Assembly: GCA_902760595.1 (NCBI GenBank) | Contig: CACWHI010000010.1 | Span: 1 to 51,778 of the forward strand | Reading direction: 5' to 3' | DNA: 51,778 nt | From: an uncultured Eubacteriales bacterium | GTDB taxonomy: Bacteria; Bacillota; Clostridia; Christensenellales; Aristaeellaceae | In this document: piece by piece, positions 26,346 to 35,920 of the stretch | Position numbering within the stretch: position 1 is the first letter of the stretch | Layout: each line of letters opens with the position of its first letter | Translations under genes and position numbers: made by a program | The notes under the pieces: generated by a model | The model's database searches: none | What the model saw: the letters and a program-made list of their open reading frames with translations, nothing else | What the model was told of the DNA's origin: nothing

Positions 26346-27362
26346 TCACACGTCCTCCACGTCAAACGCCGCGGCCCTCGCCATGCGGTTCATGACGGCG
26401 AGGCCGACGGCCTCCTCGCTGACGGCTTCGGCCAGCAGGCGGGTATAGCCGCGGTGGTCCGCTTCACGCAGGCTCGCGAACAGGTGGTGCGCGGCGTCCA
26501 GCAGCGTCCTGCCCATGGGCAGCGTGCGCCGGTCTCCATACAGCGGCAGATGGTCCTCCAGGGCCAGGATGACCGCGTTTTCCTCTACGTCGTAGGCCCT
26601 GCGGATCGCCTCCGCGACCGCCTCGGCGCTGCCGCGGTAAATGGTGAGCCTTCCCTTGGGCGCGTAATGCCGGTGCCTCATGCCCGGCGACGGGGCGGCC
26701 TCGCCCTCCGCCAGCGGACGCATGACGCTGTCCGCTACCTCGCACGCGCCGACCAGCTCAGCCACCATTTCCCTGGTGACCGCCCCGGGGCGCAGGATGA
26801 CCGGCACGGGGCCGGAGGCGTCCAGCACCGTGGATTCGACGCCGAAATCCGACGCGCCGCCGTCCAGGATCAGCGGGATGCGCCCGTCCATATCCTCCAG
26901 CACGTGCGCCGCGGTGGTCGGGCTCGGGCGGGTGGACAGGTTCGCGCTGGGCGCGGCGACGGGCACATTGGCCACCCGCAGCATTTCCCTTGCCACCGGA
27001 TGGCTGGGCATGCGCATGCCCACCGTATCCAGCCCCGCGGTCACCACGTCCGGCACCGCTGCCTTTTTCCGGCACAGCACCGTCAGCGGGCCGGGCCAGA
27101 AGCGCTCCATCAGCCGGAGGGCGGTCTCGCTCGGCTCGCACAACGCATCCAGCTGGCCCATGTCCCAGATATGCACGATCAGCGGGTTATCCGCCGGGCG
27201 GTTCTTCGCCGCGAAGATGCGCCGCACCGCGTCCGCGTTCAGCGCGTCCGCGCCGAGGCCGTACACCGTTTCCGTAGGGAAGGCCACCAGCTCTCCCCCC
27301 CGCAGCAGGCGCGCAGCCTCCTCAAGCGCTTCTTCCGTCGGCTGCAAGATTCTTGTTTCCAT
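26346..27362 (-). CDS. L-threonylcarbamoyladenylate synthase (Sua5 type)
   Basis: This enzyme makes threonylcarbamoyl-AMP for t6A modification of ANN-decoding tRNAs. The 338-residue length indicates the two-domain Sua5 form rather than short TsaC. The YrdC domain shows GGELVAFPTETVYGLGADA, KNRPADNPL, and the SANLSTRPSPTTA and ESTVLD stretches. A C-terminal Sua5 domain follows PSPGMRHRHYAPKG. ATG 27362 is preceded by AGAAGG. The frame is open further upstream, but that part reads as random Arg/Gly/Pro sequence and is left out. Confidence 0.93.
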   Translation of the reverse strand: METRILQPTEEALEEAARLLRGGELVAFPTETVYGLGADALNADAVRRIFAAKNRPADNPLIVHIWDMGQLDALCEPSETALRLMERFWPGPLTVLCRKKAAVPDVVTAGLDTVGMRMPSHPVAREMLRVANVPVAAPSANLSTRPSPTTAAHVLEDMDGRIPLILDGGASDFGVESTVLDASGPVPVILRPGAVTREMVAELVGACEVADSVMRPLAEGEAAPSPGMRHRHYAPKGRLTIYRGSAEAVAEAIRRAYDVEENAVILALEDHLPLYGDRRTLPMGRTLLDAAHHLFASLREADHRGYTRLLAEAVSEEAVGLAVMNRMARAAAFDVEDV

Positions 27363-27388
27363 GGATAAACCTTCTCTTGATTTCAAGC

Positions 27389-28546
27389 TTATTCGCGCAG
27401 CTGCGGGATGCCGTCGATGAACACCTGGCGCGTCCTGGCCTGGATGTCGCGCAGCGGATTGCCCTCGAACACGGCGATATCCGCGTCCTTGCCGGGCTCC
27501 AGCGAGCCGATGCGGTTCGCCACGCCAATGACCTGGGCCGGGTTCAGCGTGATCGCCTGCCAGGCGGCGTCCTCGGGCAGGCCGTCCTTCACGGCCAGGC
27601 CGGCGCAGAGCGGCAGGTACTGCAGCGGGATGACCGGCGCGTCCGTGATCAGGCACACCTTGAGGCCGGCGGCGTTCAGCAGGCCGGGCGTCTTAAAGGA
27701 TTTGTGCTTCAGCTCGATCTTGCTCTTGTGTCCCAGCGACGGGCCGACCAGCACCGGGAAGCCCGCCTTCAGCAGCTGCGGGACGATCAGGTGTCCCTCG
27801 GTGCAGTGATCGAGAGTAATGCTGATATTCAGCTCCTTCGCGATACGGATAGCCGTCAGGATGTCGTCCGCGCGGTGCGCGTGGCACTTGAGCGGGATCT
27901 CCCTGCGGATGACGGGCAGAAGCGCCTCCAGCGCGGGATCGAAGGGCCGTTTCTTGCTGTCGTCCTTCTCCGCCTCGGCGATCTCCTCGGCGTAGCGCTG
28001 CGCCTTCCACAGGTTTTCGCGAAGCAGCGCGGCGACGCCCATGCGGGTGACGGGCTTCTTGTTCCCCTGCTGGCCGTAGCAGCCCTTGGGATTCTCGCCG
28101 AAGGCGGCCTTCATGGCGGCGGGGTCCTTGAGGATCATATCGCTCACGTCTGTGCCGCGCAGCTTGATGGCGACGAAGGTGCCGCCGATCACGTTGGCGC
28201 TACCCGGGCCGGTCATGGCCGCGGTGACGCCCGCGCCGACCGCGCTGGCGAAGGCCTCGTCCATGGGATTGATGCCGTCCAGGCCGCGCATGTCCGGCGT
28301 CACGGGGTCAGACATCTCGTTATAGTCCGCGCCTTCCCAGCGCATGGCTTCCTCGTCCACGCCGATGTGGGTGTGCGCGTCCACGAAGCCGGGGGTCACC
28401 AGCAGGCCGTCCGCGTCGAGGACCTCGGCGTCCCCCGCCTCGATATGCTCACCCAGGGCGATGATCTTGCCTTCGTTCACCAGCACGTCGCCGATAAAAT
28501 CCTTCCCGGCGATGGGCTTCACATGTCCGTGTCTGATCAGCAGCAT
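27389..28546 (-). CDS. Amidohydrolase-family protein (imidazolonepropionase-like)
   Basis: This is a metal-dependent amidohydrolase of 385 residues. It has an N-terminal beta-sandwich (LLIRHGHVKPIAG), the first metal motif DAHTHIG, further ligands in KCHAHRADDI and DHCTEGH, an ITDAP Asp, and the closing IGSLEPGKDADIAVFEGNP strand. It belongs to the COG1228-like group. The substrate is not predictable and could be a cyclic amide or a peptide-like compound. GGAGA precedes the ATG, and it lies 22 bases after prfA. No signal peptide is seen, so it acts in the cytoplasm. Confidence 0.88.
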   Translation of the reverse strand: MLLIRHGHVKPIAGKDFIGDVLVNEGKIIALGEHIEAGDAEVLDADGLLVTPGFVDAHTHIGVDEEAMRWEGADYNEMSDPVTPDMRGLDGINPMDEAFASAVGAGVTAAMTGPGSANVIGGTFVAIKLRGTDVSDMILKDPAAMKAAFGENPKGCYGQQGNKKPVTRMGVAALLRENLWKAQRYAEEIAEAEKDDSKKRPFDPALEALLPVIRREIPLKCHAHRADDILTAIRIAKELNISITLDHCTEGHLIVPQLLKAGFPVLVGPSLGHKSKIELKHKSFKTPGLLNAAGLKVCLITDAPVIPLQYLPLCAGLAVKDGLPEDAAWQAITLNPAQVIGVANRIGSLEPGKDADIAVFEGNPLRDIQARTRQVFIDGIPQLRE

Positions 28547-28568
28547 GTCATATATCTCCTTTCCATGA

Positions 28569-29645
28569 TCAAAGATTCAGTTCTTCCAGCTTCCGCCGCT
28601 GCTCGTCGGCGGTCAGGGCGTCGATGAATTCGTCCAGGTCGCCGTCCAGCACGGCGTTGAGCTTGTACAGGGTGAGCCCGATGCGGTGGTCGGTCACCCG
28701 GCTCTCGTGGAAATTATAGGTGCGGATGCGCTCGTTGCGCTCGCCGGTGCCCACCTGGGCCTTGCGGTTGGCGGCGTAGGTCTGGTCCTTCTCCGCGCGG
28801 TACAGGTCGTACAGCCGGCTCTTCAGCACCTTCATGGCCTTTTCCTTGTTTTTGAGCTGGCTCTTCTCGTCCTGGCAGGTCACCACCAGGCCGGTGGGCA
28901 GGTGCGTGATGCGCACGGCCGAGTCCGTCCGGTTGATGTACTGCCCGCCGTGGCCGGAGGCGCGGTAGGTGTCGATGCGGATGTCGCCGTCGGCGATGTT
29001 GACCTCCACGTCCTCCGCCTCCGGCAGCACCGCCACCGTCGCGGTGCTGGTGTGGATGCGGCCCGCGGTCTCGGTGACGGGCACGCGCTGGATGCGGTGC
29101 ACCCCGCTCTCATACTTCAGCCGCGCGAACGCGCCCGCGCCGTTCAGCAGGAACACCGCTTCCTTGACGCCGCCCAGCTCCGTATCCACGACGTTGATCG
29201 GTTCCACCTTATACCCGTGCCGCTCGGCATAGCGGGTATACATGCGCATGAGCAGGCCGGCGAACAGCGCCGCTTCCTCGCCGCCCGCGCCGGGGCGGAT
29301 CTCCAGGATGACGCTGCGGTCGTCGTTCTCGTCCTGCGGGATCAGGAACAGCCGCAGCTCCTCCCGCAAAGCGTCGCGCCGCGGATAGAGCTCCTTCAGC
29401 TCCTCGGCCGCCTCCTCGCGCAGCTCCGGGTCCTCGCGCAGCTCCTCGGCCTCCGCGATGTGCCGGCTGAGGGCCTGAAATCGCTCCCAGGCCTTCACCG
29501 CCGGCTCCAGCCGCGCCTGCTCGCGCAGGGTATGGCGGTAGCGCGGCACGTCCAGGATGACCTCCGGCTGCTCCGCCGTCACGCGCAGCTCCTCGTAGCG
29601 GGCCGCCACCTGTTCAAAATGGTTTTTCAGCAGAGAATCGTCCAT
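28569..29645 (-). CDS. prfA: Peptide chain release factor 1
   Basis: RF1 terminates translation at UAA and UAG. The protein has 358 residues. The catalytic GGQ lies in SGHGGQYINRTDSAVR. The codon-recognition tripeptide is P-x-T type (RVPVTE), which marks RF1 rather than RF2 (SPF). The start is ATG 29645 behind GGCAGGAG; a GTG two codons earlier overlaps the upstream stop. Only 2 bases separate it from the upstream xylanase stop codon. Confidence 0.96.
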   Translation of the reverse strand: MDDSLLKNHFEQVAARYEELRVTAEQPEVILDVPRYRHTLREQARLEPAVKAWERFQALSRHIAEAEELREDPELREEAAEELKELYPRRDALREELRLFLIPQDENDDRSVILEIRPGAGGEEAALFAGLLMRMYTRYAERHGYKVEPINVVDTELGGVKEAVFLLNGAGAFARLKYESGVHRIQRVPVTETAGRIHTSTATVAVLPEAEDVEVNIADGDIRIDTYRASGHGGQYINRTDSAVRITHLPTGLVVTCQDEKSQLKNKEKAMKVLKSRLYDLYRAEKDQTYAANRKAQVGTGERNERIRTYNFHESRVTDHRIGLTLYKLNAVLDGDLDEFIDALTADEQRRKLEELNL

Positions 29646-29647
29646 GC

Positions 29648-31162
29648 TCACTCCTGCCCCGCCGCTTCCAGCACCGCCCGGAAGGCCGGCTTCGGCGTGA
29701 AGGCCGCGTCGAACAGCAGCGGGAACTGTTTGGCCCGCCAGCTCAGGTCGTCCGTCACGCCCCAGACCTGCACGCCCTCCACCTGGTCGGCAAAGGACAC
29801 TGCCAGCTTCATCACCTGGCCGTACAGCTTCGCCTGGGCCTCGAGGCTCGCCTCGCTCTGGTCCGGGATGGTCACGTCCAGCTCGCTGATGCGCAGGCGC
29901 AGGCCCAGCGCGGCGATGCGCCGGAAAGCCTTTTCGATCGCGCTGTAGCCGGGCTGGCTGATGTCGTGGTGCATCTGGAAGCCGTAGCCGTCCACCGTGC
30001 CGGCCGCCTGCAGCTTTTTGAGCAGGTCCACGATGCCGGTCTGCTTGGGCTCATAGGCCGTGTTGTAGTCGTTATAATACAGCTTCACGCCTTCCGGCGC
30101 GTGCTTCCTCGCGAATTCAAAGGCGCGCTCCACATAATCCTCGCCGATCACCGTCTTCCACCGGCTGTCGCGCAGCGTGGGCCTGCCGTCGTCCACCGCC
30201 TCGTTGACCACGTCCCAGGACACGATCAGGCCGGGATACTGGGTCTCTGTGGCTTCGAAAACCGCCTTGATATAGTTCTCCAGGCGGGCGAGCATCACCT
30301 CGCGGCTGACCAGCGGCCTAGCGGGCTGATAGCCCTCATGGAAGAAGGCCTCCGGCGTCTGATTGTGCCAGACCAGCACGTGCCCGTGCACCGGGATGCC
30401 CTTCTCCCGCGCGTAATCCAGCATGGGCTTCGCCGCGAAAAGGTGGACCGCCACCGCCGTCTCGTCCTCCGCCGCCAGCTTCTGGCAGGCCGGCACGTCC
30501 AGCACGCTGTCCGGCTTCAGCTCGTTGCCGGGCGTGAAGATGTTGAACTGCGAGGCGTAGAAGTCCATGCGCGTCCGGTTGATCGCCTCCATATAGGTCA
30601 CGGCGGTGCCGAAAGGGAAATAGGAAGCGTAGGCTTCCTTCAGGCTCGGCAGATCCGCCTGGTTGAGCGAAAGGGTCTTGCCTTCCAATGTAAACTCCTT
30701 GATCTCAAAATCGAGCTTCGGCGCGCCGAGGGTCTCCACGTACAGCACGAAGCGTTCGAAGGCGCCGGCGACGTACGAGGCGGCCAGTTCGGTCCACTCG
30801 CCGCGTTTCGCAGAGGCAAAAGCCAGGTTCTCATAGCTTTCCACGCCGGCTTTGGAGTGAGCCACGGACAGCACCATCCGCGCCTCATTCAGCTCGTTCT
30901 GGCGCACGAGGACCCGCAGCCTGTAGCTTTCCCCCGCCGCCAGCGGGAAATCCCGCCCCGGCGAATGCCAGTCCGCGCTCCTGCCGGTGATCCACAGCGC
31001 GCCATCCTCCGTCACGTCCAGCGACGCGCCGCCCATGCTGCGGGGATACCAGCCGTCGGTACCGGCGCTGAAATCCGAGGCATAATCCGCCTTATCCTCC
31101 GCGCTGGCGGGCAAAACGTTCATAAGCGCGGCACAGATCAGCATAAAACACAGGATCCGCAT
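29648..31162 (-). CDS. Secreted GH10 endo-1,4-beta-xylanase with N-terminal carbohydrate-binding domain
   Basis: This enzyme hydrolyses xylan backbones outside the cell. The 504-residue protein has a signal peptide (cleavage after about residue 21, ASA-ED), a beta-sandwich domain of CBM22/CBM4-9 type (about 25-160), and a GH10 barrel (about 170-500). The catalytic acid/base Glu321 is in WDVVNEAVDD and the nucleophile Glu427 in ISELDVT. VHGHVLVWHNQTP is also typical. There is no LPXTG anchor and no dockerin. It fits a plant-fibre niche. It sits in an otherwise housekeeping stretch directly before prfA. Confidence 0.93.
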   Translation of the reverse strand: MRILCFMLICAALMNVLPASAEDKADYASDFSAGTDGWYPRSMGGASLDVTEDGALWITGRSADWHSPGRDFPLAAGESYRLRVLVRQNELNEARMVLSVAHSKAGVESYENLAFASAKRGEWTELAASYVAGAFERFVLYVETLGAPKLDFEIKEFTLEGKTLSLNQADLPSLKEAYASYFPFGTAVTYMEAINRTRMDFYASQFNIFTPGNELKPDSVLDVPACQKLAAEDETAVAVHLFAAKPMLDYAREKGIPVHGHVLVWHNQTPEAFFHEGYQPARPLVSREVMLARLENYIKAVFEATETQYPGLIVSWDVVNEAVDDGRPTLRDSRWKTVIGEDYVERAFEFARKHAPEGVKLYYNDYNTAYEPKQTGIVDLLKKLQAAGTVDGYGFQMHHDISQPGYSAIEKAFRRIAALGLRLRISELDVTIPDQSEASLEAQAKLYGQVMKLAVSFADQVEGVQVWGVTDDLSWRAKQFPLLFDAAFTPKPAFRAVLEAAGQE

Positions 31163-31175
31163 GATGATGGCCTCC

Positions 31176-31583
31176 TCACAGTTTGATGCAGTATACGCAC
31201 ACCTTTTCGACGCGCGACCCTCTCAGCGGGTGCTCCGGCGGTACCTCCTCGACAGCTTTCAACTCCGCCCCCGCCAGCTCCAGCGTCCGCCGGGACGCGG
31301 CGTTCTCCGGACGGCAGGTCACGGTCAGGTGATCCAGGCCGAGGGTCTTCGACCGCCCGCACAGCAGCCTGAGCGCCTCCAGCGCGTAACGGTGGCCCCG
31401 GTACGGCGGGAAGACCGTGTAGGATACCTGTCCGCTCCATCGGGCCGTCCAGGTCGCTTCCGGCCGCAGCTCACAGGTGCCGACCCGCGTGCCGCCGGCC
31501 AGGATGTCATAGTACAGGGCGCGCAGACAGCTGCCGTCCGGGCTGCCCGGGGCCTCCCCCGTGAACTTCAAAACGACGCTCAT
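31176..31583 (-). CDS. GNAT-family acetyltransferase
   Basis: This 135-residue protein has the acetyl-CoA-binding pattern of the RimJ/RimL-like GNAT group: VSYTVFPPYRGHRYALEALRLL and VTCRPENAASRRTLELAGAEL. The start at ATG 31583 overlaps the topoisomerase stop by 4 bases (ATGA), showing coupling. The substrate could be a protein N-terminus or a small amine. It ends 13 bases before the xylanase start. Confidence 0.88.
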   Translation of the reverse strand: MSVVLKFTGEAPGSPDGSCLRALYYDILAGGTRVGTCELRPEATWTARWSGQVSYTVFPPYRGHRYALEALRLLCGRSKTLGLDHLTVTCRPENAASRRTLELAGAELKAVEEVPPEHPLRGSRVEKVCVYCIKL

Positions 31584-33571
31584 TCCACCGCCGCCACGGG
31601 CTTCAGGATATCCGCGTGGCGCACGCCGTGGGAGGCGTCGAAGTGGTCCTCCTTGTTGAAGTCCGCGTGGGCGATGATGTATTCGCGGCGCGGATCCACC
31701 CGGTCGCCCATCAGCAGGGACACCATCTGCTCCGCCGCCGCGGCGTCCTCCAGGGTCACTTGCATCAGCTTGCGGTGGGCGCGGTCCATGGTGGTCTCCC
31801 ACAGCTGCTCGGGGTTCATTTCGCCCAGGCCCTTGTAGCGCTGAAGCGTGTAGCCCTTCAGGCCCGTCAGCGCCTTCTTGAGCTCCTTGTCGTCATAGCA
31901 GTAGATCTGCTTGTCGCCCTTCTTGATCAGGTAGAGGGGCGGCATGCCGATGAACACGTGCCCGTTGGTCACCAGCTCGCGCATGTAGCGATAGAAGAAG
32001 GTGAGCAGGATGGCGCGGATGTGCGCGCCGTCTTGGTCGGCGTCAGAGAGGATGATGACCTTGTGGTATTTCAGGTTCTTCAGCTGGAAGTCCTCGCCGA
32101 TGCCCGTGCCCAGCGCGGTGATCAGGCTGCGGAACTCGTCGTTGCCCAGCACGGCGTCCAGACGCTTCTTTTCCACGTTCAGGGGCTTGCCGCGCAGGGG
32201 CAGGATGGCCTGGAAGCGCCGGTCGCGGCCCTGCTTGGCGGAGCCGCCGGCGGAGTCGCCCTCCACGATGAACAGCTCGTTGTCCTGCGGGGTGCGGCCC
32301 GTGCAGGCGGAAAGCTTGCCCACCAGCGGGGCGGCCTCCAGCTCGTTCTTGGCGCGGGCGATGTCCTTCGCCTTGCGGGCGGCCTCGCGCACCTTGGCGG
32401 ACTTCAGAGCCTTCTCCACGATCTTCTGCCCCAGCTCCTGGTGCTTCAGGTTTTCCAGGTACAAGGTCAGCTGACTGTTGACGATAGCCTCCACCACGGG
32501 CCGCACCTCGGTGTTGCCCAGGCGGCCCTTGGTCTGCCCCTCGAACTGCGGGTTGCGCACCATGGTCAGCAGCACGCAGGTCAGGCCCTCGCGGAAGTCC
32601 TCGCCGTTCAGGTTGGGGTCCTTATCCTTGAGCGCGCCGATGCGGCGGGCGTACTCGTTCAGCGTCTTGGTCATGGCCGCCTTCGCGCCCTGCTCATGGG
32701 TGCCGCCCTCCGCCGTGGGAATATTGTTCACATAGCTGAAGAAGGAGTCCGAATACCCGTCCGAATACTGCAGGGCCATGTACACGCGGATGTCGTTCTG
32801 CGCGCCCTCCAGCATGATCGGCTCGTCGTGCAGCACCGTCTTGTCGCTGTTCAGGAAGCGTACATAGTCCGCGATGCCGCCCTCGTAGCAGTATTCCACC
32901 GTGCGCCCGTCGATCTCCTTGCGGCGCTCGTCCGTCAGGCGGAAACGGATCCCCTTGTTGAGGTAGGCCAGCTCCTCGACGCGGCGGCGCACCGTCTCGT
33001 ACTGGAAATCCGTGGTGTCGAAGATGCGGTCGTCGGGCAGGAAGCGCACCAGCGTCCCGCGCTTGCGGGTATTCCCCACGCGGGTCAGCGGGCTGACCAC
33101 CTCGCCGGCCACCACATGCTCGTCATCCTCGCCCTCGGAGGCGAACTTCATCTGCCAGTGCGAAAAATCGCGGTACACGTCCACCGTCAGCCAGCGCGAG
33201 AGCGCGTTGACCACAGACGCGCCCACGCCGTGCAGGCCGCCGGAGTACTTGTAATTGTCGTTGCCGAACTTACCGCCTGCGTGCAGGCGGGTGAAGATCA
33301 GCTCTACGCCGGAGACACCCGTCGCCTGGTTGATATCCACGGGCATGCCGCGCCCGTCGTCCCATACGGAGGCGCTGCCGTCCTGGTGCAGGGTCACGCT
33401 CACCTCGGTGGCGAAGCCGCCCATGGCCTCATCCACCGCGTTGTCCACGATCTCCCACAGCAGGTGGTGCAGGCCCCGGCTGCCCGTCGAGGCGATATAC
33501 ATGCCGGGGCGCACGCGCACCGCTTCCAATCCCTCTAAAACCTTGATACTGTCCGCGTTATACTGCTGCAT
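31580..33571 (-). CDS. Type IIA DNA topoisomerase B subunit (ParE/GyrB type)
   Basis: This is the ATPase subunit of a type IIA topoisomerase, 663 residues. It has a GHKL ATPase domain (EIVDNAVDEA, WDDGRGMPV, GGLHGVGASVVNALS), a transducer domain, a Toprim domain (EGDSAGGSAKQGRDR, DADQDGAHIR), and the C-terminal QRYKGLGEMN motif. DADQDGAHI and the overall phrasing look closer to ParE or to the second GyrB paralogue of Clostridia than to the classical dnaA-linked GyrB. No A subunit is adjacent, so I leave the symbol open. ATG 33571 follows AGGAG by 7 bases. It lies 4 bases after the deacetylase gene. Confidence 0.93.
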   Translation of the reverse strand: MQQYNADSIKVLEGLEAVRVRPGMYIASTGSRGLHHLLWEIVDNAVDEAMGGFATEVSVTLHQDGSASVWDDGRGMPVDINQATGVSGVELIFTRLHAGGKFGNDNYKYSGGLHGVGASVVNALSRWLTVDVYRDFSHWQMKFASEGEDDEHVVAGEVVSPLTRVGNTRKRGTLVRFLPDDRIFDTTDFQYETVRRRVEELAYLNKGIRFRLTDERRKEIDGRTVEYCYEGGIADYVRFLNSDKTVLHDEPIMLEGAQNDIRVYMALQYSDGYSDSFFSYVNNIPTAEGGTHEQGAKAAMTKTLNEYARRIGALKDKDPNLNGEDFREGLTCVLLTMVRNPQFEGQTKGRLGNTEVRPVVEAIVNSQLTLYLENLKHQELGQKIVEKALKSAKVREAARKAKDIARAKNELEAAPLVGKLSACTGRTPQDNELFIVEGDSAGGSAKQGRDRRFQAILPLRGKPLNVEKKRLDAVLGNDEFRSLITALGTGIGEDFQLKNLKYHKVIILSDADQDGAHIRAILLTFFYRYMRELVTNGHVFIGMPPLYLIKKGDKQIYCYDDKELKKALTGLKGYTLQRYKGLGEMNPEQLWETTMDRAHRKLMQVTLEDAAAAEQMVSLLMGDRVDPRREYIIAHADFNKEDHFDASHGVRHADILKPVAAVE

Positions 33572-33575
33572 CCGT

Positions 33576-34889
33576 TTACTCCTGCCGATCGGCTTCATCG
33601 CCGTAATAAACCGTATTGTCCTGCATGGGCATGCCCCTGATCTCGAACAGCTCGTCCACGGTAACGCACATGTACCCGAGCTCCCGCAGCCGGGCCAGGA
33701 TACTGCCCGCGCCGTTCACGCTGTGCCACTTGATATTGTGCATCAGGATGACCGAGGACTCCTTGAGCGTGTGCATCACGTTGGCGACAAAGTCGATCCT
33801 GCCACTGCCCGCGTCGCCGCTCAGGGTGGTCCAGCGCACGATGGGCATGCCGATCTCATAGCTGGCGTACAGCTTATCGTTGCCGCCGGGCGCGCGCATG
33901 TAGGCCGGCGGGATACCGATGAGCTCGGTCTGCTCCCTGGCAAAGCGGTCCCGCTCCTTGAACATGACCGCCTTGTCCCGCTGCCGGTCCGTATGCGTGT
34001 AGGTATGGCTCTGCACCGCGTGGCCCGCGTCGTGCTCCCACGCGATATAATCATGGGCCATGCGCATCGGGCGGCCGCAGTTGAAAAAGGTGCCCATGGC
34101 GCACCATTCGCGCAACGTCTTCAGAATGCCCGCCGTGACGCCGCGCCCAGGCCCGTCGTCAAAGGTCATGGCGGCCAGCAGGTAGCGGCTGTTGTCCAGC
34201 TCGGTCCGGCCCGTCCCGGTCATGTACTCCGTCAGCCGGCGGTACGGGATACGCACGTGCATCAGGGTCTTCCTGTCCGCGTACAGGGCGGACGCCGGAT
34301 AATGGAACTCCAGGTACGCCGGGGACAGGGTGAACGGCGCCTCCCGCCAGCCTTCACACAGCGCGTCCAGCGCCGCCTCTTCGGGGGCATCATCAGGGAA
34401 ATAGGCCGTCAGCTGTTCGCGGATCGACGCCTCGATGACCCCGCCCGCTTCGGGCGTGAAAAAGGCGTCCAGGTCCATTCGTCCGCCGGTCTCCAGATCG
34501 AAGACCGCCGTTTCAAAGGCAGACCAGACCTGCTCCCGGTCCGCCGCCACATGGGACAGCACCAGGAAGGACGCCGTCTTCGTGCCGGTCACGCGGACCG
34601 TCGCGCCGGTATCCATGAGGCAGCTTTCCTTGACGCTCTTGGGCTTGTGGGCCTCCGCCTCCGCCGCCAGCCGGTCGACGATCCCCGCCACCTCGCCGTT
34701 GACCGTATCATTGGTCGTATCCGGATAGGTGAGGTTCGTCGTGTACTTTTTGCGGGCGACAGAGCTTTCCGTATGCTGGCTGAAAAGCAGCAGCTCCGGC
34801 ACGGCTTCGCGCTCAGCGTACGCCTGCCCGCACAGCAGCGCCGCCGCCAGAAGCAGGAGCGGGACGATACGTTTCAAGCTTTGAATCAC
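33576..34889 (-). CDS. Secreted polysaccharide deacetylase (CE4/NodB) with N-terminal DUF3298-like domain
   Basis: This protein of about 437 residues has a signal peptide (GQAYAE region) and an N-terminal domain of roughly 200 residues reminiscent of the DUF3298/RsiV-like extracytoplasmic domain. A CE4 deacetylase domain follows, with TFDDGPG (about 242-248), SHTYTH (metal-binding His pair, about 294-299), RAPGG and a final VILMHN. It probably removes N-acetyl groups from peptidoglycan or another surface glycan. The start is GTG 34889 with GGAG 6 bases upstream; a TTG four codons earlier lies over the binding site. Confidence 0.9.
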   Translation of the reverse strand: MIQSLKRIVPLLLLAAALLCGQAYAEREAVPELLLFSQHTESSVARKKYTTNLTYPDTTNDTVNGEVAGIVDRLAAEAEAHKPKSVKESCLMDTGATVRVTGTKTASFLVLSHVAADREQVWSAFETAVFDLETGGRMDLDAFFTPEAGGVIEASIREQLTAYFPDDAPEEAALDALCEGWREAPFTLSPAYLEFHYPASALYADRKTLMHVRIPYRRLTEYMTGTGRTELDNSRYLLAAMTFDDGPGRGVTAGILKTLREWCAMGTFFNCGRPMRMAHDYIAWEHDAGHAVQSHTYTHTDRQRDKAVMFKERDRFAREQTELIGIPPAYMRAPGGNDKLYASYEIGMPIVRWTTLSGDAGSGRIDFVANVMHTLKESSVILMHNIKWHSVNGAGSILARLRELGYMCVTVDELFEIRGMPMQDNTVYYGDEADRQE

Positions 34890-34980
34890 TGAATTCTCCA
34901 ATCATGGCGCAATAACGCGCAAAGCGCCATTCAGGAAACCGTCAGGCGGCCTTGAATGGCGCGTGAGAGCTGGACAGGGA

Positions 34981-35802
34981 CTATTCGATCGTGCTGCGGA
35001 TCCGGTTATATACCCGCTGGTAGCTGGTATTGTAATAACCGGGCGCGGAGAAGGACAGGGTCACCACGCTGCGGTTGACCAGCGCCACGTGCACGATGCC
35101 GCGGATCACGGTATCGTCGTAGGTGACGCCGCGATAGGCGTTGTATACGCCGTCGGATTTGAGCAGCTGCCGGCTGTCGGCCTGCCAGATCTTCCAGCCC
35201 ACGTAATTGCGCTGGATCTGGGAGAGCTGGTTGCTCAGCTCCGTCTTCAGGTCGTTGACGCGGTAGGTGGAGGACACGCTCTGCGAGGTCAGGCTGAAGG
35301 TGGCGTTCACGTTATCGCGCGTCTCCGGATCCCGGATGACGAAGGCGGTATTGTCGTTCTGCACGACCTGCCAGCCGACGGGCACCTCCATGCTGTAGCC
35401 CAGGGCGGTATCCATTTTCTCGTATTCGAATTCGATATCCGGGCGGGGCGTCGGGGTGGGCATATCCACAGGATCCAGCGGGATGGGCGTCGCGCCGGCG
35501 TACTTGCTGTTCGCCATCACCGGCCGGGCCGCGTAGCCCGTATTGACCGTTGCCGTTTCCTCGGTCTGGTCCCAGTCCTCTTCGCGCTCATCGGTGTACT
35601 CTTCGGGATCATAATCCTCCGGGAACTCGACGACCGGCTGGGGCGCGTCCGTGGGCTGGGAGAGCACATCCGCCTGCCGCACAGGCGCTTTAGTGGGGGC
35701 GGTGCCCGCCTCGGGATAGGTCGTCTGCTCCTGCGCGCAGCCGCACAGCAGGACGACCGTCAGGCAAATCAGCAGCGCAAGCGCCGCATGCTTCTTCCAC
35801 AT
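34981..35802 (-). CDS. Lipoprotein of unknown function
   Basis: From ATG 35802 (behind GAGGAGGCAAGG) this is a 273-residue protein with a lipoprotein signal peptide ending in LLCGC, so it is anchored in the membrane by a lipidated Cys. A Pro/Thr/Asp/Glu-rich linker (about 25-115) includes PTPTPRPD. A compact C-terminal domain of about 150 residues follows, starting near GYSMEVPVGWQVV, with alternating strands like PsbP- or DUF1795-type domains. The function is unknown. An earlier in-frame start exists, but the added residues look non-coding. Confidence 0.8.
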   Translation of the reverse strand: MWKKHAALALLICLTVVLLCGCAQEQTTYPEAGTAPTKAPVRQADVLSQPTDAPQPVVEFPEDYDPEEYTDEREEDWDQTEETATVNTGYAARPVMANSKYAGATPIPLDPVDMPTPTPRPDIEFEYEKMDTALGYSMEVPVGWQVVQNDNTAFVIRDPETRDNVNATFSLTSQSVSSTYRVNDLKTELSNQLSQIQRNYVGWKIWQADSRQLLKSDGVYNAYRGVTYDDTVIRGIVHVALVNRSVVTLSFSAPGYYNTSYQRVYNRIRSTIE

Positions 35803-35920
35803 GATCCTTGCCTCCTCGTTCACCTGTCGTTCCGCCGGCCGAACCGTCGGAGCCGCCAGTTTCAAGTTCCTATAATTGTAACAATTCTTAATCTTTTCGT
35901 CAAGGTTTTTTAAGAAAATG

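Noticed and set aside
27363-27656. N-terminal extension of the Sua5-type protein
   Set aside because: The added residues are Arg/Gly/Pro-rich and match the antisense of the amidohydrolase gene. The ATG at 27362 has its own binding site and the family's usual N-terminus.
31580-33571. Firm naming as gyrB or parE
   Set aside because: Motifs are shared by both. The partner A subunit and the dnaA region are not in the window, so only the type IIA B-subunit call is supported.
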